A DNA stretch of 64,000 nucleotides, taken from Flavobacterium sp. HSC-61S13 (lineage in GTDB: Bacteria; Bacteroidota; Bacteroidia; Flavobacteriales; Flavobacteriaceae). Below are positions 17,343 to 29,900 of this stretch, piece after piece; positions within the stretch are counted from its first letter, which is position 1; each line of letters starts with the position of its first letter. The DNA lies in the NCBI RefSeq assembly GCF_024171535.1, contig NZ_JALJZV010000010.1, positions 1 through 64,000 of the forward strand, written 5' to 3'. The translations under genes and the position numbers were made by a program. The notes under the pieces were generated by a model, which was not told the origin of the DNA, searched no databases, and saw only the letters and a list, made by a program, of their open reading frames with translations.

Positions 17343-20300
17343 TTATTTATTTATTTGAACCCATCCTGTACGGGTTTTTCCGTGAGCATCGATGATATAA
17401 TAATAGGTGCCGTCGGCTAAGGTATTCCCTTTTTTATCTTGACCTTGCCACTGAGCCTGATATCCTGATCCGTAACTATAGACTTCCACGCCCCAACGGT
17501 TGTAAATCACTATACTATTTACTCCATGTTCGCTCAAATCAAATCGATCATTAAATCCGTCCCCGTTTGGAGAAATTCCTTTGGGAATTGGGCAATCCTT
17601 ATATGTTATAGTAAAACTACTTTCGTCTGTACATTGCTGATCTAAAGATTGTGCAAAAACATAAATAGTTTGTGATGCAGTCACCAAATCACCTGCTTTT
17701 AATTCAACCCCTTGTCCTCCACTCTTTGTAAAATACTTATTATTTGCCAACAACGGTTTTAATTGATAGTATTTACATTCTAAAACTTCATCTTCAAAAA
17801 CCGCTGCAACCACATTTGGAGTAATGGTTACTTGATAAGAAATTTCTTCATAACAACCTTCTTTACCATTTAACTGTAATACGTAAATAGTATGTTGACC
17901 CAGAACATCTAATCGATCACCAGCTACATAAGATTTGCCTTGTGCGGCTGAACCGCTGTAATAAAATTGATCCTTAACACTCAATTCTGGAAAGACATAA
18001 GACATACAAGCCACTACATCTTCGCGTTTCTTAGGAGCATCGCCCTTACTTACTTCGATCATTATGACGATAATCTCTACACAACCTGTAACCTCGTCTT
18101 CTATTCGCAAGTAAATGTCTTTGTTTTCCTTTACAGTAGTAGTCGCGAATTCTGCTGGTTTTTCAATAAAAAGAACATTTTTTTCCGCTTGAGTTTTGTC
18201 TTCAAAATAACGAACATGATAACGGCTTTTATCCAAACCAGCAAATAATTGATTTTCGACAGCAGTCAAGTCTACAGTAGTCACATTGAGGTTATTTTTA
18301 CAAATTTTAATCGTATCCGGCTTCCCTAAAACTGCTGATATTAAAGGATACATCTCCACTTTTATTTCACCCGTTACATCACAGTCCACGGTATCATATC
18401 TCGCTACTACTTTATAGGTTCCCGCTTCAGTTACTTCAAGGTCTGGTAGGATTTGACCTGCTAATTTTTTGCCATCCTTATACCATTGTATCGTCGTTTT
18501 ATCTTTTGAAAGACCAGAGTTTACTATTATTTTGTCACCCGCGCATAAGGCTTCTAAATTTTTAATCAACAAATCTTCTCCCAGATCCAATCGATCTAAA
18601 TTAAGACTACCCCCATTTATAAATAGAGCACTTGAAGAACTATTATAATAATTATCTTGGTTATAATAAGAAAAATAAATATCAGTCACGGCGACTTTTA
18701 GACGGTATTTTACTCCTGGTTTTACCAAAACCGATTGGGTCTTGATCGGTAAGGTCATACCCGAAAAATTAATAGGTGCCCCTAAGGGGTTGGTATCTAA
18801 AATTAATCTGGAAGATTCATTCCTATTTTCTTCGAAAATTTTGTCAAAATACTCCTTATTTCGCGATTGATAATCATAACTATAAAAATACGAATAACCA
18901 CTAGATATTGTTTCAGTAGATATCGCAAGCTCATCTTTAGTTATGTTAGCAATATTTCTTCCTTCACCAGTTTCGACTTCTGTCAACCAAATAGCGCCTA
19001 GATTATTCCAGTATGTATAAGTACCACCGCCATAGTAATGATTCCAATAATCACTTGCATATATATACTCTAATTGAAAGTTTTCAGAAAGCGGTACAAA
19101 ATCAAACTCAATCACATTAATATATTTTTCACCACTCCAGGAATAATAATTATTTGCATTTAAATCATTTTTATAAATCATTTCTACATCACTGTCAACG
19201 CTACCAGGCGAGATTTTAGCTTTTCTTACTTTATTCCAAGGTGAATTATTCCGTGGATCTATGTTGTTTTTAAATGGACCTGGAATTTCATTCACAGAAC
19301 TAGTCGACAAAACAAGACCTTCTTCGAACGGAAAATTGGTAGAATTCTTATTAAAATAGCCCAAGGATATGACACCATTTTCGCTAGGATTATGCGTCAC
19401 GTTTGAAATTAAGTCACAGGATGTATCGGCTAAAACATCTTTAACTAAATTTAAAGGAGTATATTGATCACCTATTGGTTTTACCTGTATATATGGTCCA
19501 CTATAACTCGTAATGCAAATATTCAATGTTAAATCAGGATTGGGAACCTCACTCATATCTTTCCTCACAACCCTTAAAACTCGGATAAGATAAGTTTTTC
19601 CAACCACTAGATTGTCTAATAATTGGGTGTTTCCCAAAATATAACAACCAATATTCTCCGTATTATGATTCAATGTTAAACAATTCTCCTCATAAATGGC
19701 ATAGCTAATAAAAGATCTATTTTCATTTACCCAATCATAATTGTTGACTAATGATATAGCGTGTTGCGTAGCGGTTGCTACAAATTCAAACCACAACTCT
19801 GATTTGATTTCAGAACTGAAATTAAGATCAGAACAAGTTGTTCGAAGAAGGCCCGAAACCCCAGTTTCGAACATCGAAGTGGTTACAGACACTTCACAAT
19901 CGACTCCTTTATTAACCGGTACCTTAATTGCTCCTTTGCAATTATTAGCTGTAGGAATGGGTATTTCTACTTTTAACGGTGTTGACCAATCACTAGTGGT
20001 GCTGTTGTTTTTACATTTCGCGCGTACATACACTTGATAAACTTTTCCCGATATAAGATTCGAAATAGCTAAAGTGGGTTTTCCCGTTACGGCAATCCAA
20101 GTGGGGTTAGCGGTTAAAATATCCGTTCCATAGTCCAACAAAGCTACTTCCCAATCAACAATACCTCCGTCTTGTTCCCATTCGATAACAAATCCATTAG
20201 CGGAATAATTTGTTTTTTTAATTCCATACGGTTCCGAACAAGTTTCTACCTTCTTTAAACTAACATGATCTAAATCAATAATAGGGATTCCCGGTGAGGA

Positions 20301-22814
20301 AGAAACACCTGTATACTTCCAACCGAGATTGACAATTCCAGTTATATCACGGATGAAAACGACTTCTTCCTGCCATACATTATCTTTTGATATCGCTTTT
20401 TTTGCCACCACTTTAGTTGTGAATTTATCCATAATCACCCCTTCTTTCGACAAAAAGACCTCGAATCCTGCATTATTAAGTTCTGTATTAATAGTTCTAT
20501 ATTGGTATTTTAAAACATAAACCCCTCCATCTAATTTTAAAGACGGGGAAATCAACCATTGAGTCGCATTTTTAGGGTTATGATCGATAATTTGTACTAT
20601 CCCATCTCCTTCAAAAACACTATTGCCATAGCTTTTTGGTAGGTTCCATTTGCCGTTGAAGCTCCAATTATCAGATTTTAATACAGATTGTACATTTTTT
20701 ATATCAATAACCGACCAACAGTTTATAGTTTCGGAATTAGAATTGAAGCCCTCCCAAAATGGTGGTGTAATTACGGCGCAATTCGTTGAGAAAAAGTAAG
20801 GTTCCGACCAGGAGCTAATCTGATCACCCATACATTTAGAACGCACGTAAAACTCATAAGAAGTATTCGCTTTAAGCAAATTCCCCATATTGTCTTTGGT
20901 GATCACATTGTCTTTTGTCGAAGTAGATTTAAACTTTCCCTTGGGAATTCCACTAGCTCGCAATTGAACGGCGTATTCCCAACCTAAATTATTCGCTAAA
21001 GCGTCCCAAGACAAGGTTACTTTGTCTACGTCAACATCCTTTACATTTAAGCCAAATGGCACTTCACAACCCCTTACTTCTTCTATTAAAACATTATCAA
21101 TAAGCAAAAGTCTGCTGTCTTTTTCAAAAGCACGCCAGGTCAGATGGGTATTTGCTGATAAATCTGAAATGAAGTATTCCAATTTTTGAAATTCCGCTGT
21201 TTTGTAATGTTTTTTCGCAACCAAAACCTTGGTAAAATCCTTGATTTCATTTCCGTGGTCTGACGCTAATATCTCAAAATGGGCGCCAATATCATCGGAA
21301 GTTTTATAATAAAAACTCAATTTATATTTTTTGTTTTTATCAAAATTGATCATCGGACTAATCAACCAAGTTTCTCCATTAGATTTTGATTCGACAAAAC
21401 TGGTGATAAGCGCTCCCATGGATTGACTTCCCTCTTGAACAAAATCACTATGGGGCATCCATTGATTTATTGTATTATGATTATCACTCTTAACTGTCCA
21501 ACAATTTAAGCTTTTAGACCCCTTATTGAATCCTTCCCAAAAAGGGATTTCTACATTATTGCATGGAGTCGTAAATTCTAGAGGCCCTAACCAAACACTA
21601 TATGCTCCATTACCACAAACCGTACGGATAAAATATTCGTACTTCGAATTGGGTTTAATCTTTTTTCCATTTATTTCTTGTAGTACGGTCTGCTGCTTTA
21701 ATTTCGTTTTCACACCCTTTGCAACAGGAATTCCGGTACCTGTACCCTTTTCTCTAATTAAATACTCCCATTCTTTACCCTGATCATCCGTCCATTCTAA
21801 GTCGACTTTATTCGATTGAATATTTTTACTAATCGCACTCATTGGCTCTTGACATCCTATAACTTCTTCAAAGTAAAAATTATCTATAGTCATCACCCTA
21901 TTAACCCCTCCGTAGAGAATTGCAAAAGTTGTCTTAGCTTGTAAATCAGTTAGGAAAATCTTGAATTCTCTCCAATCTTTAACAAGCGGAATATTTTTTA
22001 TCGAAACAAATTCAGCAGCTGCAATACCTCCATGAGAAATCATCAAATCAAAATTTTTACCTTCTGGAAAATCAGCCAAATAATGAAATTTCAAGCGGTA
22101 AACCTTTTTGGGATCCGTTATAAAAGTAGGACTTGCTAACCATACTTGGTCACCTTCTTTATTAGTCAATTCTACACTTCTATTTCCTATATAAACATTT
22201 CTATTTTGTACTGAAGTAGCATTGACACTCATTCGATGGCCTTTTAGTGTCGTACGCCAACACTGGGCCGATTTGGAAATATCACTAAAACGCTCCCAAA
22301 ATGGAGGCGCCATAGGTAAACAAGGAGTTTTAAAAACTATAGGACCTTCCCAGAAACTTGTTACTCCCGGCGAGCAAACACTTCTTACATAAAATTCATA
22401 CGCTGTGTCGGGTTGCAAATTGACCCCTCCTACCATTCTGGTTATCGTTATTCGTTTGGAATTACTCATAAAACCAGCGGTCGTTGGCTGTCCCCCTCCT
22501 TGAAGTTGAACAAAGTATTCCCAATTGGTATTTACCACATCGTCTAGCAACACCACCGCCTTAACAGGATCGAGCTCTATGATTTCATAATTAGCGGGTT
22601 CCCAGCAATTGGATCGCTTTTCCACGCCCTTTGATTCTAAAACAGCCGGAATATTGGTTGGCTGAAATCGGTCCGTGATTTCATGATTTACTTGGTCAGT
22701 CGAAAATTCGTCCAAAAACGCTTCCCAATCGCTTCCCTTTACACTATAAAAAGCATATCCTACACAAAACACAAAAAAAATCAAGGAAACAGCGGTATAT
22801 TTTAATTTTTTCAT
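17343..22814 (-). CDS. Very large T9SS type B cell-surface protein (FN3 / jelly-roll / choice-of-anchor L)
   Basis: This 1823-residue protein is exported by the type IX secretion system and is probably an adhesin. After an N-terminal signal/anchor helix (about 5-25) it has four FN3-like modules (recurring YEFYVRSxC) alternating with three beta-sandwich modules that begin PFWEGF...CW. A choice-of-anchor-L-type domain follows at about 1140-1400 (NGVISLGYFNKNS, EFDFVPLS). Two Ig-like stretches come next, then a C-terminal gliding-motility-associated domain (about 1740-1823: ISPNGDGFNDRF, IYNRWGVEVY, ADGTYYYII), which is the T9SS type B sorting signal. It is expressed apart from the upstream operon because a terminator lies at 22957-22998. 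The ligand is unknown. Confidence 0.9.
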   Translation of the reverse strand: MKKLKYTAVSLIFFVFCVGYAFYSVKGSDWEAFLDEFSTDQVNHEITDRFQPTNIPAVLESKGVEKRSNCWEPANYEIIELDPVKAVVLLDDVVNTNWEYFVQLQGGGQPTTAGFMSNSKRITITRMVGGVNLQPDTAYEFYVRSVCSPGVTSFWEGPIVFKTPCLPMAPPFWERFSDISKSAQCWRTTLKGHRMSVNATSVQNRNVYIGNRSVELTNKEGDQVWLASPTFITDPKKVYRLKFHYLADFPEGKNFDLMISHGGIAAAEFVSIKNIPLVKDWREFKIFLTDLQAKTTFAILYGGVNRVMTIDNFYFEEVIGCQEPMSAISKNIQSNKVDLEWTDDQGKEWEYLIREKGTGTGIPVAKGVKTKLKQQTVLQEINGKKIKPNSKYEYFIRTVCGNGAYSVWLGPLEFTTPCNNVEIPFWEGFNKGSKSLNCWTVKSDNHNTINQWMPHSDFVQEGSQSMGALITSFVESKSNGETWLISPMINFDKNKKYKLSFYYKTSDDIGAHFEILASDHGNEIKDFTKVLVAKKHYKTAEFQKLEYFISDLSANTHLTWRAFEKDSRLLLIDNVLIEEVRGCEVPFGLNVKDVDVDKVTLSWDALANNLGWEYAVQLRASGIPKGKFKSTSTKDNVITKDNMGNLLKANTSYEFYVRSKCMGDQISSWSEPYFFSTNCAVITPPFWEGFNSNSETINCWSVIDIKNVQSVLKSDNWSFNGKWNLPKSYGNSVFEGDGIVQIIDHNPKNATQWLISPSLKLDGGVYVLKYQYRTINTELNNAGFEVFLSKEGVIMDKFTTKVVAKKAISKDNVWQEEVVFIRDITGIVNLGWKYTGVSSSPGIPIIDLDHVSLKKVETCSEPYGIKKTNYSANGFVIEWEQDGGIVDWEVALLDYGTDILTANPTWIAVTGKPTLAISNLISGKVYQVYVRAKCKNNSTTSDWSTPLKVEIPIPTANNCKGAIKVPVNKGVDCEVSVTTSMFETGVSGLLRTTCSDLNFSSEIKSELWFEFVATATQHAISLVNNYDWVNENRSFISYAIYEENCLTLNHNTENIGCYILGNTQLLDNLVVGKTYLIRVLRVVRKDMSEVPNPDLTLNICITSYSGPYIQVKPIGDQYTPLNLVKDVLADTSCDLISNVTHNPSENGVISLGYFNKNSTNFPFEEGLVLSTSSVNEIPGPFKNNIDPRNNSPWNKVRKAKISPGSVDSDVEMIYKNDLNANNYYSWSGEKYINVIEFDFVPLSENFQLEYIYASDYWNHYYGGGTYTYWNNLGAIWLTEVETGEGRNIANITKDELAISTETISSGYSYFYSYDYQSRNKEYFDKIFEENRNESSRLILDTNPLGAPINFSGMTLPIKTQSVLVKPGVKYRLKVAVTDIYFSYYNQDNYYNSSSSALFINGGSLNLDRLDLGEDLLIKNLEALCAGDKIIVNSGLSKDKTTIQWYKDGKKLAGQILPDLEVTEAGTYKVVARYDTVDCDVTGEIKVEMYPLISAVLGKPDTIKICKNNLNVTTVDLTAVENQLFAGLDKSRYHVRYFEDKTQAEKNVLFIEKPAEFATTTVKENKDIYLRIEDEVTGCVEIIVIMIEVSKGDAPKKREDVVACMSYVFPELSVKDQFYYSGSAAQGKSYVAGDRLDVLGQHTIYVLQLNGKEGCYEEISYQVTITPNVVAAVFEDEVLECKYYQLKPLLANNKYFTKSGGQGVELKAGDLVTASQTIYVFAQSLDQQCTDESSFTITYKDCPIPKGISPNGDGFNDRFDLSEHGVNSIVIYNRWGVEVYSYGSGYQAQWQGQDKKGNTLADGTYYYIIDAHGKTRTGWVQINK

Positions 22815-22956
22815 AAATTAATTTTAAAACAAAAACATAAATATATCAAAAAATTTAACTAAACATTATAAAAAATTAAATATTCGAGATTAAATTTTAG
22901 CGAATGTTACTAAATTGAATTAGGTTTTCGAACAATGCTATTTTGTAAAAGCATGC

Positions 22957-22998
22957 AAAAAAAAAGTAACCCAAAGATCAAAAATCTTCGGGTTACTT
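22957..22998 (-). terminator. Terminator of the MBG-protein/beta-barrel operon
   Basis: The 15-base arms AAGTAACCCAAAGAT (22964-22978) and ATCTTCGGGTTACTT (22984-22998) pair with one mismatch around a CAAAA loop. On the minus strand the stem is followed by a run of nine T (22957-22965). It lies 75 bp downstream of the stop codon at 23073. Confidence 0.85.
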
Positions 22999-23072
22999 AT
23001 AAAGTGTTATTTAAAGTGTTACGAATCGATCAACCTAAGTTGTGAAATCAAGACGCTATATACTTTTCTATT

Positions 23073-23912
23073 TTAAAGCCCAAAAGCATAACGGACCTTT
23101 AAACCAATAGCAAACATCCGTAGACGATGTTTCTCTTGTTGCTCCTGTTCAATTATACTCTGGAGATTTAGTCGCTGTAATCCTTCGGCATTATAATTCA
23201 CTATGCGACTAGGATTTTTTAAAGGATTTGTCATGTCATAATCGATGTACACTCCAAAATACAAGGGTTGATCATTGGCCAAAGTTTGAATAATTCCAAT
23301 TTCGCCTAGGATAGATACCCCTTGCTTTAATTTCATTTTTTTATCTTCTTTAAGTTGATCAAATTCACCAAATCCCATAAAAGTTGGTCCAAATAATTCA
23401 GCATCCGAATAGGCAAAATACCCACTAGTTTTTAACTGATTGACTTCTATATCCGAAGAGACTTTAGAATAAAAACTGTATTTAAGGCCTCCTTGCAAAT
23501 AAAAATTGGTATTACTTTTAAAACTCGTTTCGTAACGCAGACTAAGGGGAATGGCAAAGTAACTGCCCTTCAAGGTTTCTGTAAAACGATTGATGTTATA
23601 ACGAAATTCAAATTCCTCGGCTTCATTATCCCGTGTAAAATAAGATCCTTTAACATTGTTCTGATCCAATTTAATTTGATAGTATCCGTAGCTCATACCA
23701 ATTTGAATACCCCAATTTTCGTCCAAACGCACTAGATAATCGACCGAAACACCGCCATTTCCACCGTCTAAAACATCCGATCCATCAAATTTTATCGTTC
23801 CCAATCCTCCGTATAATGCAACACCGATTTCATTTTCTTGCGCTTGAACATTTACCGTTGTCATCAGTGTCCACACCAATAGACTAAAACTAACTATTTT
23901 TCGATTTCTCAT
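23073..23912 (-). CDS. Outer-membrane beta-barrel protein (PorT-like fold)
   Basis: A signal peptide (about 1-24, ending NVQAQ) is followed by alternating amphipathic strands (GVALYGGLGTIKFDG, WGIQIGMSYGYYQIKL, FAIPLSLRYETSF, FAIGLKVRYAFGL), typical of an 8- to 10-stranded outer-membrane barrel. The gene starts 1 bp after the stop of the 2008-residue T9SS protein, so the two are co-translated and probably work together, for example in anchoring or surface display. It is not a PorP/SprF homologue by any motif I can see. The exact role is unknown. Confidence 0.78.
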   Translation of the reverse strand: MRNRKIVSFSLLVWTLMTTVNVQAQENEIGVALYGGLGTIKFDGSDVLDGGNGGVSVDYLVRLDENWGIQIGMSYGYYQIKLDQNNVKGSYFTRDNEAEEFEFRYNINRFTETLKGSYFAIPLSLRYETSFKSNTNFYLQGGLKYSFYSKVSSDIEVNQLKTSGYFAYSDAELFGPTFMGFGEFDQLKEDKKMKLKQGVSILGEIGIIQTLANDQPLYFGVYIDYDMTNPLKNPSRIVNYNAEGLQRLNLQSIIEQEQQEKHRLRMFAIGLKVRYAFGL

Positions 23913-23913
23913 C

Positions 23914-26900
23914 TTATTTCACTATAAATTTAATAACCTTGTCCTGTCCTTTAACTCTAAATACGGCCAAATAAACGCCGCTTTGAACGGAACTAGACAG
24001 TTGAATTTCTGTATTATACCCCTCTATGATACCCTGTTGTAATAAACGCCCTTTCATATCGTAAATTCGTAACGGAGCTCCTGTAGTGATAAATTCGGCA
24101 TCACTAATCGTCAATACGATTCGAGCGCCAACCTCAACCGGGTTGGGATGTAGTCTAAATACCACGTTGTTTTTAAGTTCGATATAGGATGGACAAACAG
24201 TAAATACTTGCCCGGTGCTTGAGGTTAGTACAACTCTGTATAGTGCGTGAGTATCTAATACGTCTACCTCTTTATTTCCCGAAGAATATACCTGCTCTTC
24301 ACCGATTAATTGGTCGTTTTTATACCATTCGAACTTAACAAATTTAAATCCACCATTGGTATTGGGATTGTTGTTTACCAATAACACATGATTGTATTTT
24401 TGCTGAACTATAGCGTGAAAAGGAAAGGGTTTTTCAATAATGATTTGATATTCCTTAGTTACCGCACCATTCTCCGAAGTAATACGAATCGTTTGAGTAT
24501 GGATACCCGGTTTTATAATATCTATCACAAATTCTTGCCCCGGATCCATAGTCGCACCTGCTTGAGCTTGAATGATCACTTTGACTTTAGTTTCCAAATC
24601 ATCGCAATCCATGATATAATGAATTTCCTCGGGTGGAGCTAAATAATGCTGCGAACCGATCCAAAGCTCGTGAATGCTGGCATCACGACTAACAATACGC
24701 AATTCTCTAGTTACTGAAGGCGCTTGTAGATAATTGCGATCACCGCCCTGATGTGCTGTAACAAGTATGATTCCAGGCTGCTTTAGTGTCACCAATCCCG
24801 ATTCGCTAACGGTAGCCGCAGCGGTTTCTGTAGTGAAAGTATAAGTATACGAAATACCTAATCCAGAATCAGCATTCGCAGCTAACTGAAAACCAACACT
24901 ATCTTCCAAAGTAACCACATCCAACTCTTTAAAGTCGATAAATTGACTCGCTTTTTCAATAATTAATTGCGCCGTTAATTGAAGAAAATTAAAATTCTTA
25001 CCCCCATCAATATTAGCGGTAACGGTATAAACCCCCGCATTAATATTAGCGTTATTTTCATAACTCACGGTCACACCCACATCTATAATACCACTCACTA
25101 CTAAAGCCTTAATCGTTTTATCGTAGGTAAACGTAGCATTGCTTAATGTAATATTTTCAATTGATGCTCTCTTGATGGTGAGCACTGATTGCAGTACCCG
25201 ACCTTGATAGTTCGCTCCTCCATTAATTTCCGCTGTAACCGTATAGATCCCCGCATCCGTATGTCCGTTATTTAGATAAGTCACCGTTACACCTTGTGGT
25301 AAGGTACTTCCTCCAATTTGAAGTGATTTTAGCTGTCCGTCATAAGTATAAGTAGCACTCGGCAAATAAACATTTGACAGCACGCCCTTTTCAATAGTCA
25401 AGGTTGCATTTAGAACCAAATCTTCGTAATTATTACCCGCAACAATGCTAGCAACAATCGGATAAGTTCCCAAATTGATTTGACCGTTGTTTTGATAAGT
25501 GACCACAGCTGTTGCGGGTAAATTACCCGAGATATAAATCGATTTTGCCGACCCATCATATGGAATTGTCACACTGGAGAAACTGATACCCGTTATCGAA
25601 GCCTTTTGGATAATCATACTAGCACTTATAGTCGCATTCTGATAGTTTGTACCACCATTGATGATAGCGGTCACTGCATAGGTACCCGCTGCTATTTGTT
25701 CGTTATTCGTGTAACTCACTGTCACCCCTGTCGGTAAAGCATTTGCTATAAATATTGATTTTGGAAAACCGTCATAAACAAAAACCGCATTGTCAAACAC
25801 CGTTGTAGGAATATCCGCCTTTTCAATAGTTAGTAAAGCTGTTAATGTGCTACTCTGATAGTTCTGCCCACCATGAATATTAGCTGTTACCGTATACATA
25901 CCTGCTACTATTTTGTCGTTATTAACATAACTTACAGTCACAGCTGTTGGCCATGTTCCGCCAACGGCTAAAGATTTACTACTACCGTCATACGTAAAAG
26001 TTTGATCAGTAAAAGTAAGTCCATCGAGCAAGGCCTTTTCAACAGTTAAAACAGCTGTTAGAATAGCATCCCCATAATTAGCTCCACCATTAATTGTAGC
26101 GGTAACCGTATAAGTACCCGAGTCGATTTGATTGTTATTCGTATAATTCACGGTTGCTCCAGTTGGCAATCCAGTCAAGATTAAAGCTTTTACTGTACCG
26201 TCATAAGTCACCGTTTGATTATGAAATGTAAGTCCACTTATCAAGGCCTTTTCAATAGTTAAAACTGCCGTTTGAGTGGTATCTTCATAGTTGGTTCCTC
26301 CATCGATTGTCGCAGTAACTGTATAAATACCCGCGTCGATCTGATTGTTATTGGTATAATTCACGGTTGCTCCAGTTGGCAATCCTGTCAAGATTAATGA
26401 TTTCGATGTACCGTCGTAAGTTACCGTTTGGCCATTAAACACTATACCGCTTAAAACTGCCTTTTCAATAGTTAAAACTGCCTTTTTAGTGGTATTTTCA
26501 TAGTTGGTACCACCATGAATTGTAGCAGTAACCGTATAAATGCCCGCATCGATCTGATCGTTATTGGTATAATTCACGGTTGCTCCTGTTGGTAAACCGG
26601 TCAATTCTAAAGATTTTACTGCGCCATCATAAATCACGGTCTGGCTATCGAATGTAATTCCACTTACCACGGCCTTTTTAATGGTTAAAACAGCTGTTAG
26701 CGTAGCATCTTCATAATTGGTACCACCATGAATTGTAGCGGTAACCGTATAAGTACCCGCGTCAATATGATCGTTGTTGGTATAGGTCACGGTCGCTCCC
26801 GTTGGTAATCCAGCCAATACTAAAGATTTTATAGCACCATCATAAATCACGGTCTGGCTATCGAATATAATGCCACTTACCACGGCCTTTTCAATGGTTA

Positions 26901-29900
26901 AAACAGCTGTTAGCGTAGCATCTCCATAATTGATACCACCATGAATTGTAGCTGTAACCGTATAAGTACCTGCGTCAATCTGATCGTTGTTGGTATAGGT
27001 CACGGTCGCTCCCGTTGGTAATCCAGCCAATACTAAAGATTTTACTGCACCATCATAAATCACGGTCTCGCTATCGAATGTAATTCCATTTACAACGGCC
27101 TTTTCAATGGTTAAAACCGCTGTTAGCGTAGTGTCGTCATAATTGATACCACCATGAATTGTAGCGGTAACCGTATAAGTACCCGCGTCGATCTGATCGT
27201 TATTGGTATAATTCACGGTTGCTCCCGTTGGTAATCCAGTCAACACTAAAGATTTTATCGCACCATCAAAAATCACAGTCTGGCTATCGAATGTAATTCC
27301 ACTTAATACGGCCTTTTCAATAGTTAAAACAGCTGTTAAAGTAGCATCTTCATAATTGGAACCACCATTAATTGTAGCGGTAACCGTATAAGTACCCGCG
27401 TCGATCTGATCGTTATTGGTATAATTCACGGTTGCTCCCGCTGGCAATCCAGTCAAGATTAATGATTTCGTTGTACCGTCGTAAGTCACTGTTTGTCCAT
27501 CGAACACTAAACCACTTAGCGGTGCTTTTTCAATGGTGAAGAGATTAGAAATGAAACGAATCGTATAATTTGGTCCTGCTTTTAGAGTTCCTTGGGTTAT
27601 CGCATAACTTCCCACCACTTCGCCAGAGACTCTGTCTAACACTCCGGTAAACAAACTGTTGCCATCAAGTCCCAAGAAACCCGTCGCCGTATAAGTTAAA
27701 ACAGGATCAGTTGTTCCAAAAACCTTGCTTAGATCGGAATCGACAGTAACCGTCAACTCTATAGGATTTATAGCGACGGTTATTTCTACGGCATCGCTCA
27801 TACAGCCGAGTGGTGATATTTCACGCACCCAATATTTTTGAATTCCCACTATACTCGTATCTGGAACAGGTGCAGTTTCATCTCCAACAACTGCTGCAGC
27901 AGTTAAATACCATAAGATCTTATTTCCAGATGCAGCTGTGGCTGATAAAGCCGCAGCAACATCTTTATATTTATAAGTAATGTTTTGATTTACAGAAAAA
28001 ACACTGATTTTCTCTACTTTAGTGGTAATAGCAAGTCTATCCGTACTTTCACATCCATTCACCGTTTGAGAGGCATAATAGGTAGTACCTTCGGTGACAA
28101 GAGCCGTCTCACTCCATTGATTCCCTCCATTTGCTGCAGTATACCATTTGATATTGGATCCGTTAATACTGAGATCTTTCAATTGAGTTCCCGCTTCGAA
28201 ACAAAAAGTCTGTATAGGCAATGATGTAGTAGGTGCGATACTATTAAAAACAGTAGCAACCACTTCTTGTCGAGGTGATCTACATCCCTTTTCAAAGATG
28301 AGATTGTAAAAATAATAATAGTAATCTCTCGTATACCCATCGAAGAAACCCCCGATGACATTCAAGGTTTCGGAACTGTCTTTATAAGGAAAAGCAACCA
28401 TTGAATCTCTATATAATTTAATATCTTCAAAGGATTTGATCAACAATCGATAACCTTTTCCAGCTTTTAACTGAACGTTTAACGGAATGGTTACTGGACT
28501 GGCTATACCCAAGGCTTGTATTGTTAAAATACCCGTTGAGAACAGCTCGGTTCCGGAAGAATCATAAATAGCTACATCAAGTTTTCCGGGACCTCCAACA
28601 AAAACATCGGTGCTCTTTAAAAACACATCGTTATTTAAATCGAAAATAACACCCCAATTCTTAAAAGTATTAACATCATTAGCAGCTGCGCTTAGCGTTT
28701 TTTTCCCACTCTCAATACTGACAAAATCTGACGAGGTTGCATCGACCCAATAGGATTTCGTTGCACTAAGAACAGGAGTTGTATAAACCCCACCTGTATG
28801 CAAAACGGTATTAGAAGTCGGGCTGTCATACCATCTGATAACGCCATCAGTGGTCATAGCTGTAAGATTAACCGTAGCTGGTTGACAGATTAAATTGCCA
28901 GTTGCAGTTACGGTAGGCATTAAACATTTGGTTTCAAACCGCTTAGACAAACTCCAATCCGAGAATGAGGTTGCCGTACATTTTGAACGTACATATACGA
29001 AATAATCCGTACTCGGACTTAGGTTGGTAATGTCTTTGAAAAGGGTGGTATTAGTTACTAATCCCGATGTTACTAATCCCGATGTACCACTACCAGCAAG
29101 ACCTGAGGTACGAATCTCATATTCGTAACCCAAATTGGGATCTACTGCAGCATAACTCCAACTTATAGTTGCTTGATTCGTACTGATGTTATACACTTGA
29201 ATATCATTCGGTTGAAAACAATCTGGTGTCTTTTTAACGGTGACCGCCAAAATATTCAAAACCTCTTGAGTACCAGTTGTTTTGAATACGTGAATGCTAC
29301 TGATTTTTTTATAATAGTTACTGACCGACAAATTGATCTGTGCACCAAATAATCGAGGAAAATCATTTAATTTTTCCACTATATTATCTGAAGCTCTAAC
29401 TCGGCCCATTCCATAAATAACTGTAGGAGAAAATATTCCGTACGAATACCAATCTTCTGCATGCAAACCGTTAAAGCTTTGTATGGTATTGTCTGTAAAA
29501 CGGATCTCTCCTGAAAAAGTAGCCATTGAACCTGCGGCATTTCCTGACGCTGTTAATATCTCGATTCTAGTGGCGTTTTCTGGTGTTTCAAAAACCAAAT
29601 CACCAGTACTTCCCCCATCACTTAAACGCAGTGAATTGTTTTGTGAATACGGATTTAATTGAAAGATAAGATTGGGATCATTACTTGCAATGATTCGCCC
29701 ATCTGTAGGTAAACCGTATGTCAAAGCAGCATTACCTGCTTGTGCAACAAAATCGCGGCTCACTAGATTGTTGCCAGATATATCAAATGTATGGGTTGTG
29801 GAGCTTGAAACAGAACCAACTCCATTGGCAATAACGTCTGCATTAAAACCAGAAACGATTTTAATCGGTACGAAATCTTGCGCAACAGCACTGCTTAAGC

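Noticed and set aside
24940..27545. CRISPR or other non-coding repeat array
   Set aside because: The repeats are in frame inside one long open frame with a period of about 213 bp, far longer than CRISPR units, and each encodes an MBG-like module.
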